DNA of 64,000 bases from contig JADCHQ010000011.1 of the NCBI GenBank assembly GCA_020248405.1, forward strand, positions 105,196 to 169,195. Reading direction: 5' to 3'. Below are positions 35,669-44,019 of this stretch, one piece after another. Under the pieces are notes generated by a model. The model was not told the DNA's origin. It worked only from the letters and a program-made list of their open reading frames with translations, and did no database searches. The position numbers and the translations under genes were made by a program. The stretch is from Rhodocyclaceae bacterium (GTDB lineage: Bacteria; Pseudomonadota; Gammaproteobacteria; Burkholderiales; Ga0077523). Numbering within the stretch: the stretch's first letter is position 1; each line of letters begins with the position of its first letter.

Positions 35669-36883
35669 TCATGGGCGCAGTGCCCCTGGGGCGCGCAGCA
35701 GTCCGCGGGCGGCGAGGTTGCGCATCAGGGCGCCCGCCCCGAAGGTCCAGGGGGCGATACGGTGGGCGAAATCCACCCGGTTCACCAGCGTTCCCAGGCG
35801 TGGCGCGCGAATGGCCACCCGGTCGCCCACCCGGTGGGTGAAACCGCGGCCGGGCTCGCCCCGGTCGTGGGTGGGCGCGAAGGCGGTGCCCAGGAAAAGC
35901 ATCAGGCCGTCTGGATACTGATGGTGCGCCCCCATGGCGTGGCGTACCAGTTCCACCGGGTCGCGGCTGATCTGGCGCAGCGAGTAGCCACCGCGCACGC
36001 TGAAGCCGTCCTCGCCGCTCACCTCCACGGCGATGCTCGTATCGCGCAGCGCCTCCAGGGGAAAGTGCTCGTCCAGCAGGCGGATGAAGGGGCCGATGGC
36101 GCAACTGGCGTTGTTGTCCTTGGCGCGCCCCAGCAGCAGGGCGCTGCGGCCTTCCCAATCGCGCAGGTTCACATCGTTGCCCAGGGTGGCGCCGCGCACC
36201 TGTCCGCGGCTGTCCACGGCCAGCACCAGTTCGGGCTCGGGGTTGTTCCAGGAGGAGCTTTCGAGAATGCCGATGTCCGCGCCGGTGCCCACGGCCGATA
36301 AGGGCTGGGCCTTGTTGAACACCTCGGCATCGGGCCCGATGCCCACCTCGAGGTATTGCGACCACAGGCCGCGCTCGCTAAGCACTGCCTTCACCCGCGC
36401 GGCTTCAGGGGAACCGGGCTGCACGCTGGACAGCGCCGTGCCCAGCTCGCGGTCCAGGCGGGCACGGATCTCCTCGGCCTGGGCAGCATCGCCGCGGGCG
36501 TGTTCTTCGATCACGCGCTCAAGCATGCTGGCCACGAAGGTCACCCCGCAGGCGCGCACCGCCTGCAGGTCGCAGGGCGCCAACAGCCACGGCTGCGAGG
36601 CGTCGCGGCGACGCTCATCGCTATTGGCCAGCAGCGCGCGCAGTGGACCCACCGGGCGCACCCCGCCGCGAGCCACGGCATCACGCAGCAGGGCCGCCGC
36701 GTCGGGCTGGTCGAGCAACTCCGCCGAGGTGGGCGCCAAGGGACTCAGATCGAACACCTCGCCGCGGTGCACCGTCACCGGCGCGGGGCCCGGCACGGCC
36801 CCGGGAATCCAGGCGCGGCCCAGCAACAGCGCCGCGTGGGCGTCCTCGGGCAAGGCGGCATCTTCGTGCAGCAGCGCATCCAT
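35669..36883 (-). CDS. Fumarylacetoacetate hydrolase family protein
   Basis: FAH-fold enzymes hydrolyse or decarboxylate diketo acids, using a divalent metal. The product (404 aa from ATG 36883, after GGAGG) has an N-terminal helical region, then GIGPDAEVFNKAQPLSAVGTG and NNPEPELVLAVDSRGQV, where PEPEL supplies metal-binding Glu residues, and GNDVNLRDWEGRS. Length fits the larger members. An ATG at 36898 would add five residues. It may serve sugar-acid breakdown; the substrate is unknown. Confidence 0.8.
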   Translation of the reverse strand: MDALLHEDAALPEDAHAALLLGRAWIPGAVPGPAPVTVHRGEVFDLSPLAPTSAELLDQPDAAALLRDAVARGGVRPVGPLRALLANSDERRRDASQPWLLAPCDLQAVRACGVTFVASMLERVIEEHARGDAAQAEEIRARLDRELGTALSSVQPGSPEAARVKAVLSERGLWSQYLEVGIGPDAEVFNKAQPLSAVGTGADIGILESSSWNNPEPELVLAVDSRGQVRGATLGNDVNLRDWEGRSALLLGRAKDNNASCAIGPFIRLLDEHFPLEALRDTSIAVEVSGEDGFSVRGGYSLRQISRDPVELVRHAMGAHHQYPDGLMLFLGTAFAPTHDRGEPGRGFTHRVGDRVAIRAPRLGTLVNRVDFAHRIAPWTFGAGALMRNLAARGLLRAPGALRP

Positions 36884-36921
36884 CGGCGGCGCCTCCATGG
36901 CTTGCGGCGAGTCCCGACGGT

Positions 36922-37500
36922 CTACCGCGGCGCCACGGGTTGCATGCGGAACGCGTAGTCCATGCGGCACTCCGGCACGCACAGCACCGCCCAGCGGCGC
37001 TGCTGGTCGAACTCGGCGAACCACACATCGAACTCGTGGCCCAGGTTGTTCTCGGCGCGCAGGTGCAGAAGAGTACGCGGCGGCGCCGGCTCGGCCTCTC
37101 GGTAATTGGCAACCAGCCCGGCGAGCCAGGCATGGCGCTGCGCCAGGGCCTCTCCGCTCACCGGCTCCAGCGCCAGGGCGATGAAATACTTCGCCCCCGG
37201 CTCGTCCTCCGAGGCGGTGGCCGACCACGCGGGAATCACCGGCCGGACCTTGAAGCTGGCCGGATAGCGCCATTGCCAACCCGGGGCGGACACCAGTTGC
37301 TGGCCGAGCGGGCTGCATTCGATCACCGCCCAGCCCGACAGCGGCGCGGGCAGCCCCTTGATGGCATGGGCCGGCGGCGACTCGCAGGACATGACCTCCA
37401 TCGTTTCGTGGGCCGCCGTGTCGTGGCCGGCATGGGCGCGGGCGTCGGCGGTCCAGACACCGGCAGCGGCGAGGACGGCAAGCAGACGAAGGGCAGTCAC
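36922..37500 (-). CDS. Secreted hypothetical protein, GTG start
   Basis: A signal peptide (ALRLLAVLAAAGVWTADARA) leads into HAGHDTAAHETME, His-rich right after cleavage, which may bind metal. The rest (192 aa total) contains four Cys and a WRYPASFKVRPVIPAW segment; I do not recognise the family. The start is GTG 37500. It lies just upstream of, and in line with, the FAH gene. Confidence 0.6.
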   Translation of the reverse strand: MTALRLLAVLAAAGVWTADARAHAGHDTAAHETMEVMSCESPPAHAIKGLPAPLSGWAVIECSPLGQQLVSAPGWQWRYPASFKVRPVIPAWSATASEDEPGAKYFIALALEPVSGEALAQRHAWLAGLVANYREAEPAPPRTLLHLRAENNLGHEFDVWFAEFDQQRRWAVLCVPECRMDYAFRMQPVAPR

Positions 37501-37661
37501 GGCGGGGCTCTCTTTCGAAGCGAAGGGAGGCGCGATTATAGGCAGCCGTACGCCTGCCGCCGCTGTACCGAAAGGCGCGAACGGGGCCAGAATGCCGATT
37601 GGCCCAACCGGCGCCTCCCCGGCGCCGCCCTCGTCTCCACCCGCCCCGCTGCCCCGTCCTC

Positions 37662-39086
37662 GTGTTCGACCAACCCATCGCCTTCCTCGACCTGGAAACC
37701 ACCGGCGCCACGGCGCACGCCGATCGCATCACCGAAATCGGCATCGTGTCGGCGCAACCCGGCCTCACCGGCGTGCGGGAGTGGTCCACCTTGGTGAATC
37801 CTGGCATGCGCATCCCGCCGGCCATCGAGACGCTCACTGGCATCAGCAACGCCATGGTGGCCGATGCGCCGCCCTTCGAGGCGCTGGCCACGGAGCTGCT
37901 GGAGCGCCTGGAGGGCCGCCTGCTGGTGGCCCACAACGCGCCCTTCGACTACGGCTTTCTGCGCAACGCCTTCGAGCGTGCCGGCATCGCCTTTCGCAGC
38001 CGGGTGCTGTGCACCGTGCGCCTGTCGCGCCGGCTGTTCCCCGCCCAGCGTCGCCACAACCTGGACAGCATCATCGCGCGACACGGCATCGCCTGCGCCA
38101 CACGCCATCGCGCGCTCGCCGATGCGCGCGTGCTGCACCACTTCGCCGAGGCGCTGCGCGTGGACCCCGGCGAGGCGGTTGTGGGGCAGGCGGTGAACGA
38201 ACTGCTGCGCAGCCCGAATCTGCCGCCGGGGCTCGACGCCCTGGCCCTGGATCGCATCCCCGAGGCCCCCGGCGTCTACACCTTCCGCGGCGAGGGCAAC
38301 ATCGCACTGTACGTGGGCAAGAGCGTGCAACTGCGCAGCCGCGTGCTGTCGCACTTCACCTCCGGACACCGGGTGGCCAAGGACATGCGCATCGCCCAGG
38401 AGGTGCGCGAGGTGCAGTGGCAGGAAACCGGCGGCGAACTGGGCGCCCTGCTCACCGAGGCGCGCCTGGTGAAGCGCCTCACACCCGTCTACAACCGCCT
38501 CCTGCGGCGCAACGACGATCTCTGCGCCCTGCACTGGAACCCCCTGTCCACCACGCCGCCAGCGCTGGTGAGCGCGGCGCAGATCGACTTCGGCGCCACC
38601 CGCGACCTCTATGGCCTGTTCCGCTCGCGCACCCAGGCGTTGCGCGCGCTGCGCGAAATCGCCGACGCCCAGGGCCTGTGCCCGCGGGTGCTGGGCCTTG
38701 AAAAGGGCGGCCGGGGGCCGTGCTTCTCGCGCCAGTTGCACAAGTGCCGGGGCGCCTGCTGCGGCGAGGAAACGCCCGTGGCCCACGGCCTGCGGCTCGC
38801 CCAGGCGCTGTACCGTCTGCGACTGGAATCGTGGCCCTTCCCCGGCGCCGTGGGCGTGCGCGAAACCTCCCCTTCCGGACGCACGTGGGTACACGTGCTC
38901 GATCGCTGGTGCTACCTGGGCAGCGCCGAGAACGAAGCGGACCTGCACGAAACCATGGAAGCGCGCCGCGAGCGCCCCGCCTTCGACCTGGACACCTGGC
39001 AGATCCTGGTGAAGTGGTTGGGCCCGCGGCGCCGCGAGCTCGATCTGGTGGCGCTGACGGTGCCTTCGGCGGCGCACGCCCCCTAG
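37662..39086 (+). CDS. DEDDh exonuclease fused to GIY-YIG (UvrC/Cho-like) nuclease
   Basis: Two nuclease domains in one protein. The first is DnaQ-like: AFLDLETTG (Asp, Glu), AHNAPFDYGFL, and HRALADARVL give the DEDDh set. The second, from about 200, is GIY-YIG: GVYTFRGEGNIALYVGKSVQLRSR, as in the first half of UvrC and in Cho. The rest resembles the UvrC middle region (LHKCRGACCGEE). I begin at GTG 37662; a TTG at 37599 is also open. This is a known bacterial fusion, probably in repair. Confidence 0.88.
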   Translation: MFDQPIAFLDLETTGATAHADRITEIGIVSAQPGLTGVREWSTLVNPGMRIPPAIETLTGISNAMVADAPPFEALATELLERLEGRLLVAHNAPFDYGFLRNAFERAGIAFRSRVLCTVRLSRRLFPAQRRHNLDSIIARHGIACATRHRALADARVLHHFAEALRVDPGEAVVGQAVNELLRSPNLPPGLDALALDRIPEAPGVYTFRGEGNIALYVGKSVQLRSRVLSHFTSGHRVAKDMRIAQEVREVQWQETGGELGALLTEARLVKRLTPVYNRLLRRNDDLCALHWNPLSTTPPALVSAAQIDFGATRDLYGLFRSRTQALRALREIADAQGLCPRVLGLEKGGRGPCFSRQLHKCRGACCGEETPVAHGLRLAQALYRLRLESWPFPGAVGVRETSPSGRTWVHVLDRWCYLGSAENEADLHETMEARRERPAFDLDTWQILVKWLGPRRRELDLVALTVPSAAHAP

Positions 39087-39270
39087 GGCCCGGGCCCCAA
39101 CCGTCCGCCAGCCACACTACGCGGGCTGCCCCCGGTTCGAGGAGTACGCGGCGAAGGGAATCACCATCATTGCGCAACCGGCATGGGGCATGCGAATGCC
39201 GTTGGCCGGCGGCGAGCAGCCCGCCGGATGCCCAAGCCGGTCAGGGTGGCCTCGGGCAGCGTGGGCTTCC

Positions 39271-39669
39271 TCACGACAGGCCAAGCCACCCCCGCAACGC
39301 GCTGCCGATCAGACGGCCCGGCAGCAGCGTGAACAGCCCCGTGATGACCAACGCCCCCACGTAGAGGGCGATCATGTTGACGCGATGAGCTTCCACCCGG
39401 TGGGTACGCGCGGCCAGCACGCCGGCGGCAAGCGAAACCAGCGTAAACGCAGACAGCCCGTGGATCCAGGAAAACCCCGTCGGGCCACGGATTGCAAACG
39501 AGAGGCCCGCCACCGCGGCCATGCACAGCACCCAGATCCAACCCCAGCGCCGGTGGGCACGGCTACCCTTGCGCGAGCGCAGCAGCCAGGCGCCGAGCAA
39601 CACGGCGGCGCCAGCGGCGAGCGCGTGGGTAACGATCGTGGGGGTCCAGGCGTATGCGGTCGAGGACAT
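39271..39669 (-). CDS. DUF2306-like small membrane protein
   Basis: The product is 132 aa with four membrane helices and short loops rich in Arg and His (LRSRKGSRAHRRWGW, TGFSWIHGLSAFTL, RTHRVEAHRVNM). His residues at helix ends could bind heme. It fits the DUF2306 membrane family. The start is ATG 39669 (MSSTAYAW), where the frame's upstream extension is plainly non-membrane sequence. It lies 10 bases after the GST gene on the same strand. Confidence 0.7.
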   Translation of the reverse strand: MSSTAYAWTPTIVTHALAAGAAVLLGAWLLRSRKGSRAHRRWGWIWVLCMAAVAGLSFAIRGPTGFSWIHGLSAFTLVSLAAGVLAARTHRVEAHRVNMIALYVGALVITGLFTLLPGRLIGSALRGWLGLS

Positions 39670-39679
39670 GGGTCCGCCC

Positions 39680-40366
39680 TCACGCGCCCCGGCCCAGCCG
39701 GTAGGGCTCCTCGAAGTCCAGGAAGTCCCGCTCCTGGCGGGCGTCATCCATCCATGCGCGCACACCCGGCAGTTCCATCACCCGCCCCATGTAAGCGGTA
39801 ACCGCATCGGGCACCGGCAGGCAGTAGGTGCGCAACCGCATCACCACGGGCGCGTAGTAGGCATCGGCCACGCTGAACGCGCCGAACAGCATCGGTCCGC
39901 CATGCTCGCTCAGCAATTCGCACCACATCTGCACGATGCGATCGAGGTCGCCGCGCACGCCGGGCCGGTCCCGCAGAACGAGGGCCCCGACCTCGGGCAG
40001 CCGGGCCTCGATGTTCATGGGGCAGGCGCTGCGCAGTGCGGCAAAGCCGCTGTGCATCTCGGCGCAGACGCTACGCGCCCGAGCGCGTGCCGCCCGCTCG
40101 CGCGGCCACAGCTGACGCTCGGGAAAGCGTTCGGCGAGGTACTCGGCGATGGCCAGGGTGTCCCACACCACGAGGTCCTCGTCCGCCAGCACTGGCACCT
40201 TGCCGGCAGGACTGAGGGCACGCATGCGCTGCTTGAATTGCGAATCCGGCGAAAAGCTGTCGAAGCGCACCATGACTTCATGGAAGACGATGCCGGTCTC
40301 GCGCATCAGCACCCAGGGGCGCATGGACCAGGAGGAGTAGTTCTTGTTGCCGATGTAAAGCTGCAT
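39680..40366 (-). CDS. Glutathione S-transferase family protein
   Basis: The N-terminal thioredoxin-fold domain begins MQLYIGNKNYSSWSMRPWV, with the Ser pair expected to bind glutathione, followed by GKVPVLADEDLVVWDTLAIAEYLAE, the standard GST 'VP...ES'-like segment. The C-terminal half is helical. Length is 228 aa. The role may be detoxification or dehalogenation; no neighbour helps specify it. Confidence 0.9.
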   Translation of the reverse strand: MQLYIGNKNYSSWSMRPWVLMRETGIVFHEVMVRFDSFSPDSQFKQRMRALSPAGKVPVLADEDLVVWDTLAIAEYLAERFPERQLWPRERAARARARSVCAEMHSGFAALRSACPMNIEARLPEVGALVLRDRPGVRGDLDRIVQMWCELLSEHGGPMLFGAFSVADAYYAPVVMRLRTYCLPVPDAVTAYMGRVMELPGVRAWMDDARQERDFLDFEEPYRLGRGA

Positions 40367-40519
40367 GTCCGGTTCCTCAGGTCAGCGAGCGTGAATAAAT
40401 CAGGCGCGCAGTGGGGCGGCCCCGTTGAGCAACGGCGCCAGGGAGGCCGCCGGGGCAGGCAGCAACATCGCAAGCGGGGCCCTGGGCCTACCGGCCCGCC
40501 TGGCCCATGGTGCCGGGGA

Positions 40520-41308
40520 TCAAGCGGGTACCCCCTCCACAAAGCGCTCCACCAACTGGACAAACAACGCCGGCTGCTCCAGGTTGGAGAGATGCGCGGC
40601 GGAGGGAATCACCGCCAGTTGCGCACCCGGGATGGCGAGCTGGATGGCGCGGGCCGCCTCCACCGGCGTGCCCACGTCCTGATCGGCGGCAATCACCAGG
40701 GTGGGCACGGCGATGGCGCCGAGCCGGTCGGTGAGATCAAGTCCGCGGATGGCGGCACAGCAGCCAAGATAACCCGCGGGCGGGGTGGCGCGGATCATCC
40801 CGGCCACGGCCGCCGTAACCTCGGGGCATCGGGCGCGAAAGCCGGCAGTCAACCAGCGCTCCAGAGTGAGCTGCACCATGGGCTCCATGCCCGCGGCCGC
40901 CACGGTATCCATGCGCTGCTGCCACACGGGCTGCGCCTCGGGCGGAATGCGGCTTGTGGTGTTGCACAGGATCAACCGCTCCAGCCGGCCGGGTTGCAGC
41001 AGCGCGTGGCTCATGGCGATCATGCCGCCCATGGACAGACCTACGAACGTGCAGCGCTCGATGGCCAGGGCGTCCAGCAAACCTTCCAGATCGTCGGCCA
41101 GCTGCCGCAGGGAATACTCGCCGGCGGGCGCGCTGCTGCCGCCGTGGCCGCGGGTGTCGAATCTCAGCACGCGGAAGCGGCCGCGCAGCGCCGCGGCCTG
41201 GGCGTCCCACATGCCCCCATCGCAGGCCAGCGAGTGGCTCATCACCAGCCATGGGCCTTCGCCCTCAGCGGTGCAGCGGATGCGGATGCCGTTGGCAGTG
41301 ACATGCAT
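40520..41308 (-). CDS. Alpha/beta hydrolase similar to 3-oxoadipate enol-lactonase
   Basis: The start MHVTANGIRIRC at ATG 41308 gives 262 aa. Nucleophile Ser lies in FVGLSMGGMIA; the oxyanion loop is SHSLACDGGMWD; DTRGHGGS follows; Asp and His are in IAADQDVGTP and PSAAHLSNLEQP. The overall pattern is that of PcaD, but without other beta-ketoadipate genes here I call it only by family. Confidence 0.85.
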   Translation of the reverse strand: MHVTANGIRIRCTAEGEGPWLVMSHSLACDGGMWDAQAAALRGRFRVLRFDTRGHGGSSAPAGEYSLRQLADDLEGLLDALAIERCTFVGLSMGGMIAMSHALLQPGRLERLILCNTTSRIPPEAQPVWQQRMDTVAAAGMEPMVQLTLERWLTAGFRARCPEVTAAVAGMIRATPPAGYLGCCAAIRGLDLTDRLGAIAVPTLVIAADQDVGTPVEAARAIQLAIPGAQLAVIPSAAHLSNLEQPALFVQLVERFVEGVPA

Positions 41309-41399
41309 GGGAACCCCCGGTCGTGGTTCAGCCCCATGGGCTGTAAAGACCGTTAGTATAGAAAGCCCCATCAAGCCACCACTACGGAAGACTGCCCCC

Positions 41400-42338
41400 A
41401 TGGCACAGAACGCACTGCATGTGATCTTCGGCACCGGCCCGCTGGGCCTGGCGGTGATGCGCGAATTGCGCCGACGCGGCTTGCCGGTGCGGCTGGTGAA
41501 TCGCAGCGGCAAGGTGACGTTCGAGAAAGACGCCCAAACCCAGGTGGGCGGCGGCGACGCGGCCGACCCTAAGCTGGCGCGGGAGGTGTGCGAAGGGGCC
41601 GCGGTGGTGTACCACTGCGTGGGCCTGCCCTACACGCGCTGGCGCGAGTTTCCCGACATCGCCCGCGGCATCGCCGAAGGCGCCGCCCATGCGGGCGCAA
41701 CGCTGGTTTACGGCGACAACGTGTACGCCTGGGGGCACGTGAAGGGCCCCATCCACGAGGGTTTGCCCGAGGCGCCGAATACCGTCAAGGGCCGCATTCG
41801 CGCCGAGGTGGCGGGGTTGCTGCGTGACGCCCACGCGGCGGGAAAGGTGCGCGTGGCCATCGGCCGGGGCTCCGACTTCTTCGGCCCCGGCGTGACCGAG
41901 GCATCCATGCTGGGCAGCCGCGTGTTCGGCCGCTTGCTGGCAGGCAAGGCCTCCCAGGTGGTGGGCAACCCCGACCGCCTGCACAGCTACACCTTCATCG
42001 AAGACTTTGCCCTGGCGCTGATCATCCTGGGAGAACGATTCGAGGCAGCGGGCGGCACGTGGATCGTACCCACGGCACCGGCCCTCAGCACGCGCGATAC
42101 GGTGGCGCTCATCGCCCGCCTCGCCGGCGCCCGGCCGTTGCTGTCGGTGGCGCCGCGCTGGCTGTTGGGGCTGGCAGGGATGTTCGACCAGCAGATGCAC
42201 GAACTACGTGAAATGCTCTACGAGTTCGAGGAGGACTTCGTGCTCGACAGCTCGCGCTTCCGCCACACCTTCGGCCTCGATTCCACTCCCCTCGAAGACG
42301 CTCTGCTGCGCACCGTGGAGTGGTACCGCAAACCCTGA
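41400..42338 (+). CDS. NAD-dependent epimerase/dehydratase (extended SDR) family
   Basis: The Rossmann motif is VIFGTGPLGLAV, a GxGxxG form, at the start of a 312-aa protein. VYGDNVYAWG marks the catalytic strand, where a Tyr with a Lys in NTVKGRIRAE gives a YxxxK-like arrangement, though not exact. HSYTFIEDFALALIIL is typical of extended SDRs. The start is ATG 41400. Two hydrolase/FAH genes flank it; its substrate may be a nucleotide sugar or sugar acid. Confidence 0.8.
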   Translation: MAQNALHVIFGTGPLGLAVMRELRRRGLPVRLVNRSGKVTFEKDAQTQVGGGDAADPKLAREVCEGAAVVYHCVGLPYTRWREFPDIARGIAEGAAHAGATLVYGDNVYAWGHVKGPIHEGLPEAPNTVKGRIRAEVAGLLRDAHAAGKVRVAIGRGSDFFGPGVTEASMLGSRVFGRLLAGKASQVVGNPDRLHSYTFIEDFALALIILGERFEAAGGTWIVPTAPALSTRDTVALIARLAGARPLLSVAPRWLLGLAGMFDQQMHELREMLYEFEEDFVLDSSRFRHTFGLDSTPLEDALLRTVEWYRKP

Positions 42339-42474
42339 CCCCCTCTGGTGCAAGACCGCCTTCGCCAACCAGCCTTGACCCTGGCAGGGCGTACACCGCA
42401 GACTCCCACGCACAATAATGCCGGCTCCACCCCAAGAGGTGTGCTGACCGGCGCTTCACGGAGGAGTAGCAACC

Positions 42475-43473
42475 TTGCGATTGATTCAGTTCACGGATCC
42501 AAAGGGCGTGCGGCGGGTGGCACTGTCGGACGATGGCGACACGGTCCAGGTGCTCGACGGGCCCGCAAGCGTGCGCGACCTTGCGCTCGAGGCGGCCCGC
42601 ACCAGCCGCACTCTGGCGGCGGTGGCGGCATCCCGAGCGGGCACGGGCGTCGAGCAATGGGCAGACCTCATCGCGCAGCGCCGCCTGCTGCCCCCCATCG
42701 ACCATCCCGATCCGGCGCACTGTCTGGTCACGGGCACGGGGTTGTCGCACCTGGGCAGCGCGGCGGCACGCGACGCGATGCACGCGAAGCTCCAGGGTGA
42801 CGAAACCACGCTCACCGATTCCATGAAAATGTTCAAATGGGGTGTGGAAGGCGGCAAGCCGGCACCGGGTACCATCGGGCGCGCTCCGGAGTGGTTCTAC
42901 AAGGGTGACGGTCGCTGGGTGGTTCCGCCGGAGCAGCCGCTGGAACTCCCCGCGTACGCCGAGGACGGCGGCGAGGAGGTGGAAGTGGCCGGGTTGTACG
43001 TCATCGACTGTGACGGCACGCCGCTGCGCGTGGGTTTCGCGCTGGCCAACGAGTATTCAGATCACGTGGTCGAGCGCCAGAACTACCTCTACCTTGCCCA
43101 CAGCAAACTGCGTCAGAGCAGCTTCGGGCCGGAGTTGCTGCTGTGCGAACTGCCCCGCGATGTGCGAGGCCACGCGCGCCTGCTGCGCGGCGGTAGCGTG
43201 GCGTGGCAGTCCGACTGGCTGTCCGGCGAGGACAACATGTGTCATTCGGTGGCAAACCTGGAGCATCACCACTTCCGCTATCGCGGCTTCCGCCACCCCG
43301 GCGATGTGCATGTGCACTTCCTCGGCGCGGCAACCGGTAGCTTCACCCAGCAGGTGCGTACGGAGCCAGGAGACGTGTTCGAGATTTCCGCAGGCGGGTT
43401 CGGCAGGCCCTTGCGCAATTCCCTGGGCCCGGCGCTGGAGCCTTCGCAGCCGCTTGGCATACGGTCTCTCTGA
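42475..43473 (+). CDS. AraD1/GguC-type FAH-fold protein
   Basis: The product is 332 aa. It has the pattern of AraD1/GguC proteins, close to FAH enzymes: CLVTGTGLSHLGSAAARDAMHAK, then KMFKWGVEGGKP and EVEVAGLYVIDCDGTPLRVGF. These act on sugar-derived keto acids such as in L-arabinonate breakdown. The start is TTG 42475, preceded by GAGGAG. The neighbouring epimerase gene could act in the same pathway. Confidence 0.82.
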   Translation: MRLIQFTDPKGVRRVALSDDGDTVQVLDGPASVRDLALEAARTSRTLAAVAASRAGTGVEQWADLIAQRRLLPPIDHPDPAHCLVTGTGLSHLGSAAARDAMHAKLQGDETTLTDSMKMFKWGVEGGKPAPGTIGRAPEWFYKGDGRWVVPPEQPLELPAYAEDGGEEVEVAGLYVIDCDGTPLRVGFALANEYSDHVVERQNYLYLAHSKLRQSSFGPELLLCELPRDVRGHARLLRGGSVAWQSDWLSGEDNMCHSVANLEHHHFRYRGFRHPGDVHVHFLGAATGSFTQQVRTEPGDVFEISAGGFGRPLRNSLGPALEPSQPLGIRSL

Positions 43474-43573
43474 CCTGCTTTCAGAGCGCGCTCGTGACTT
43501 CACAAACGCTCGGAGCGGCCCTCGCCCTCGAAAAAGTAATCCCTCACCACGCCGCGGCTGTCCACCTCCAGGC

Positions 43574-43912
43574 TCATTCGACACCGATATGCACCCTGTG
43601 CGCCACCCAGCCGGCGGTGTCGCGCCCGTAGGACAGCAAAGCGTGCCGCGCCCGAAGAGGTCGCTGGCGGGCAGGCGGGCCAACGGTGCCACCCTGGGGC
43701 TCCCACCGGTACAGCCACAGCATGGGGCGATCATTACCCTCGATGCTGCCGCAGCTTGGCGACCCGTAGGCCGCCAGGGCTTCGTCCACAGGCTTTCCCA
43801 CCAACCGCGACAGACGATCACCCACCCGTGATGACGACTGCGCCGTCGCACAACCGCCTAGCCACGCAAATGCGAACAGCGCCAAGAGCCAAGACAAGCC
43901 GCGTCGATTCAT
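43574..43912 (-). CDS. Small lipoprotein, probably frameshifted near its end
   Basis: The signal peptide has a lipobox (WLGGC) and the start is ATG 43912. The mature part, SRVGDRLSRLVGKPVDEALAAYG then MLWLYRW, is usual for a family of small proteobacterial lipoproteins. This frame stops at 43574, but another minus-strand frame continues to 43500 with AYRCRMSLEVDSRGVV and DYFFEGEG, which is the expected end of the family. So a one-base shift near 43585-43600 probably separates the two; the whole gene would be 43500-43912. It could be a real mutation or an assembly error. Confidence 0.6.
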   Translation of the reverse strand: MNRRGLSWLLALFAFAWLGGCATAQSSSRVGDRLSRLVGKPVDEALAAYGSPSCGSIEGNDRPMLWLYRWEPQGGTVGPPARQRPLRARHALLSYGRDTAGWVAHRVHIGVE

Positions 43913-44019
43913 CAATTCCGCCCCTCCGGATTCACCCTTCATAACGGCAAAGGATGGGCGTTGTTGAGGTTGCGCCGGCCTGACCGACGCCGCTGGCGAG
44001 ATGAATCGCGGTCACCGCC

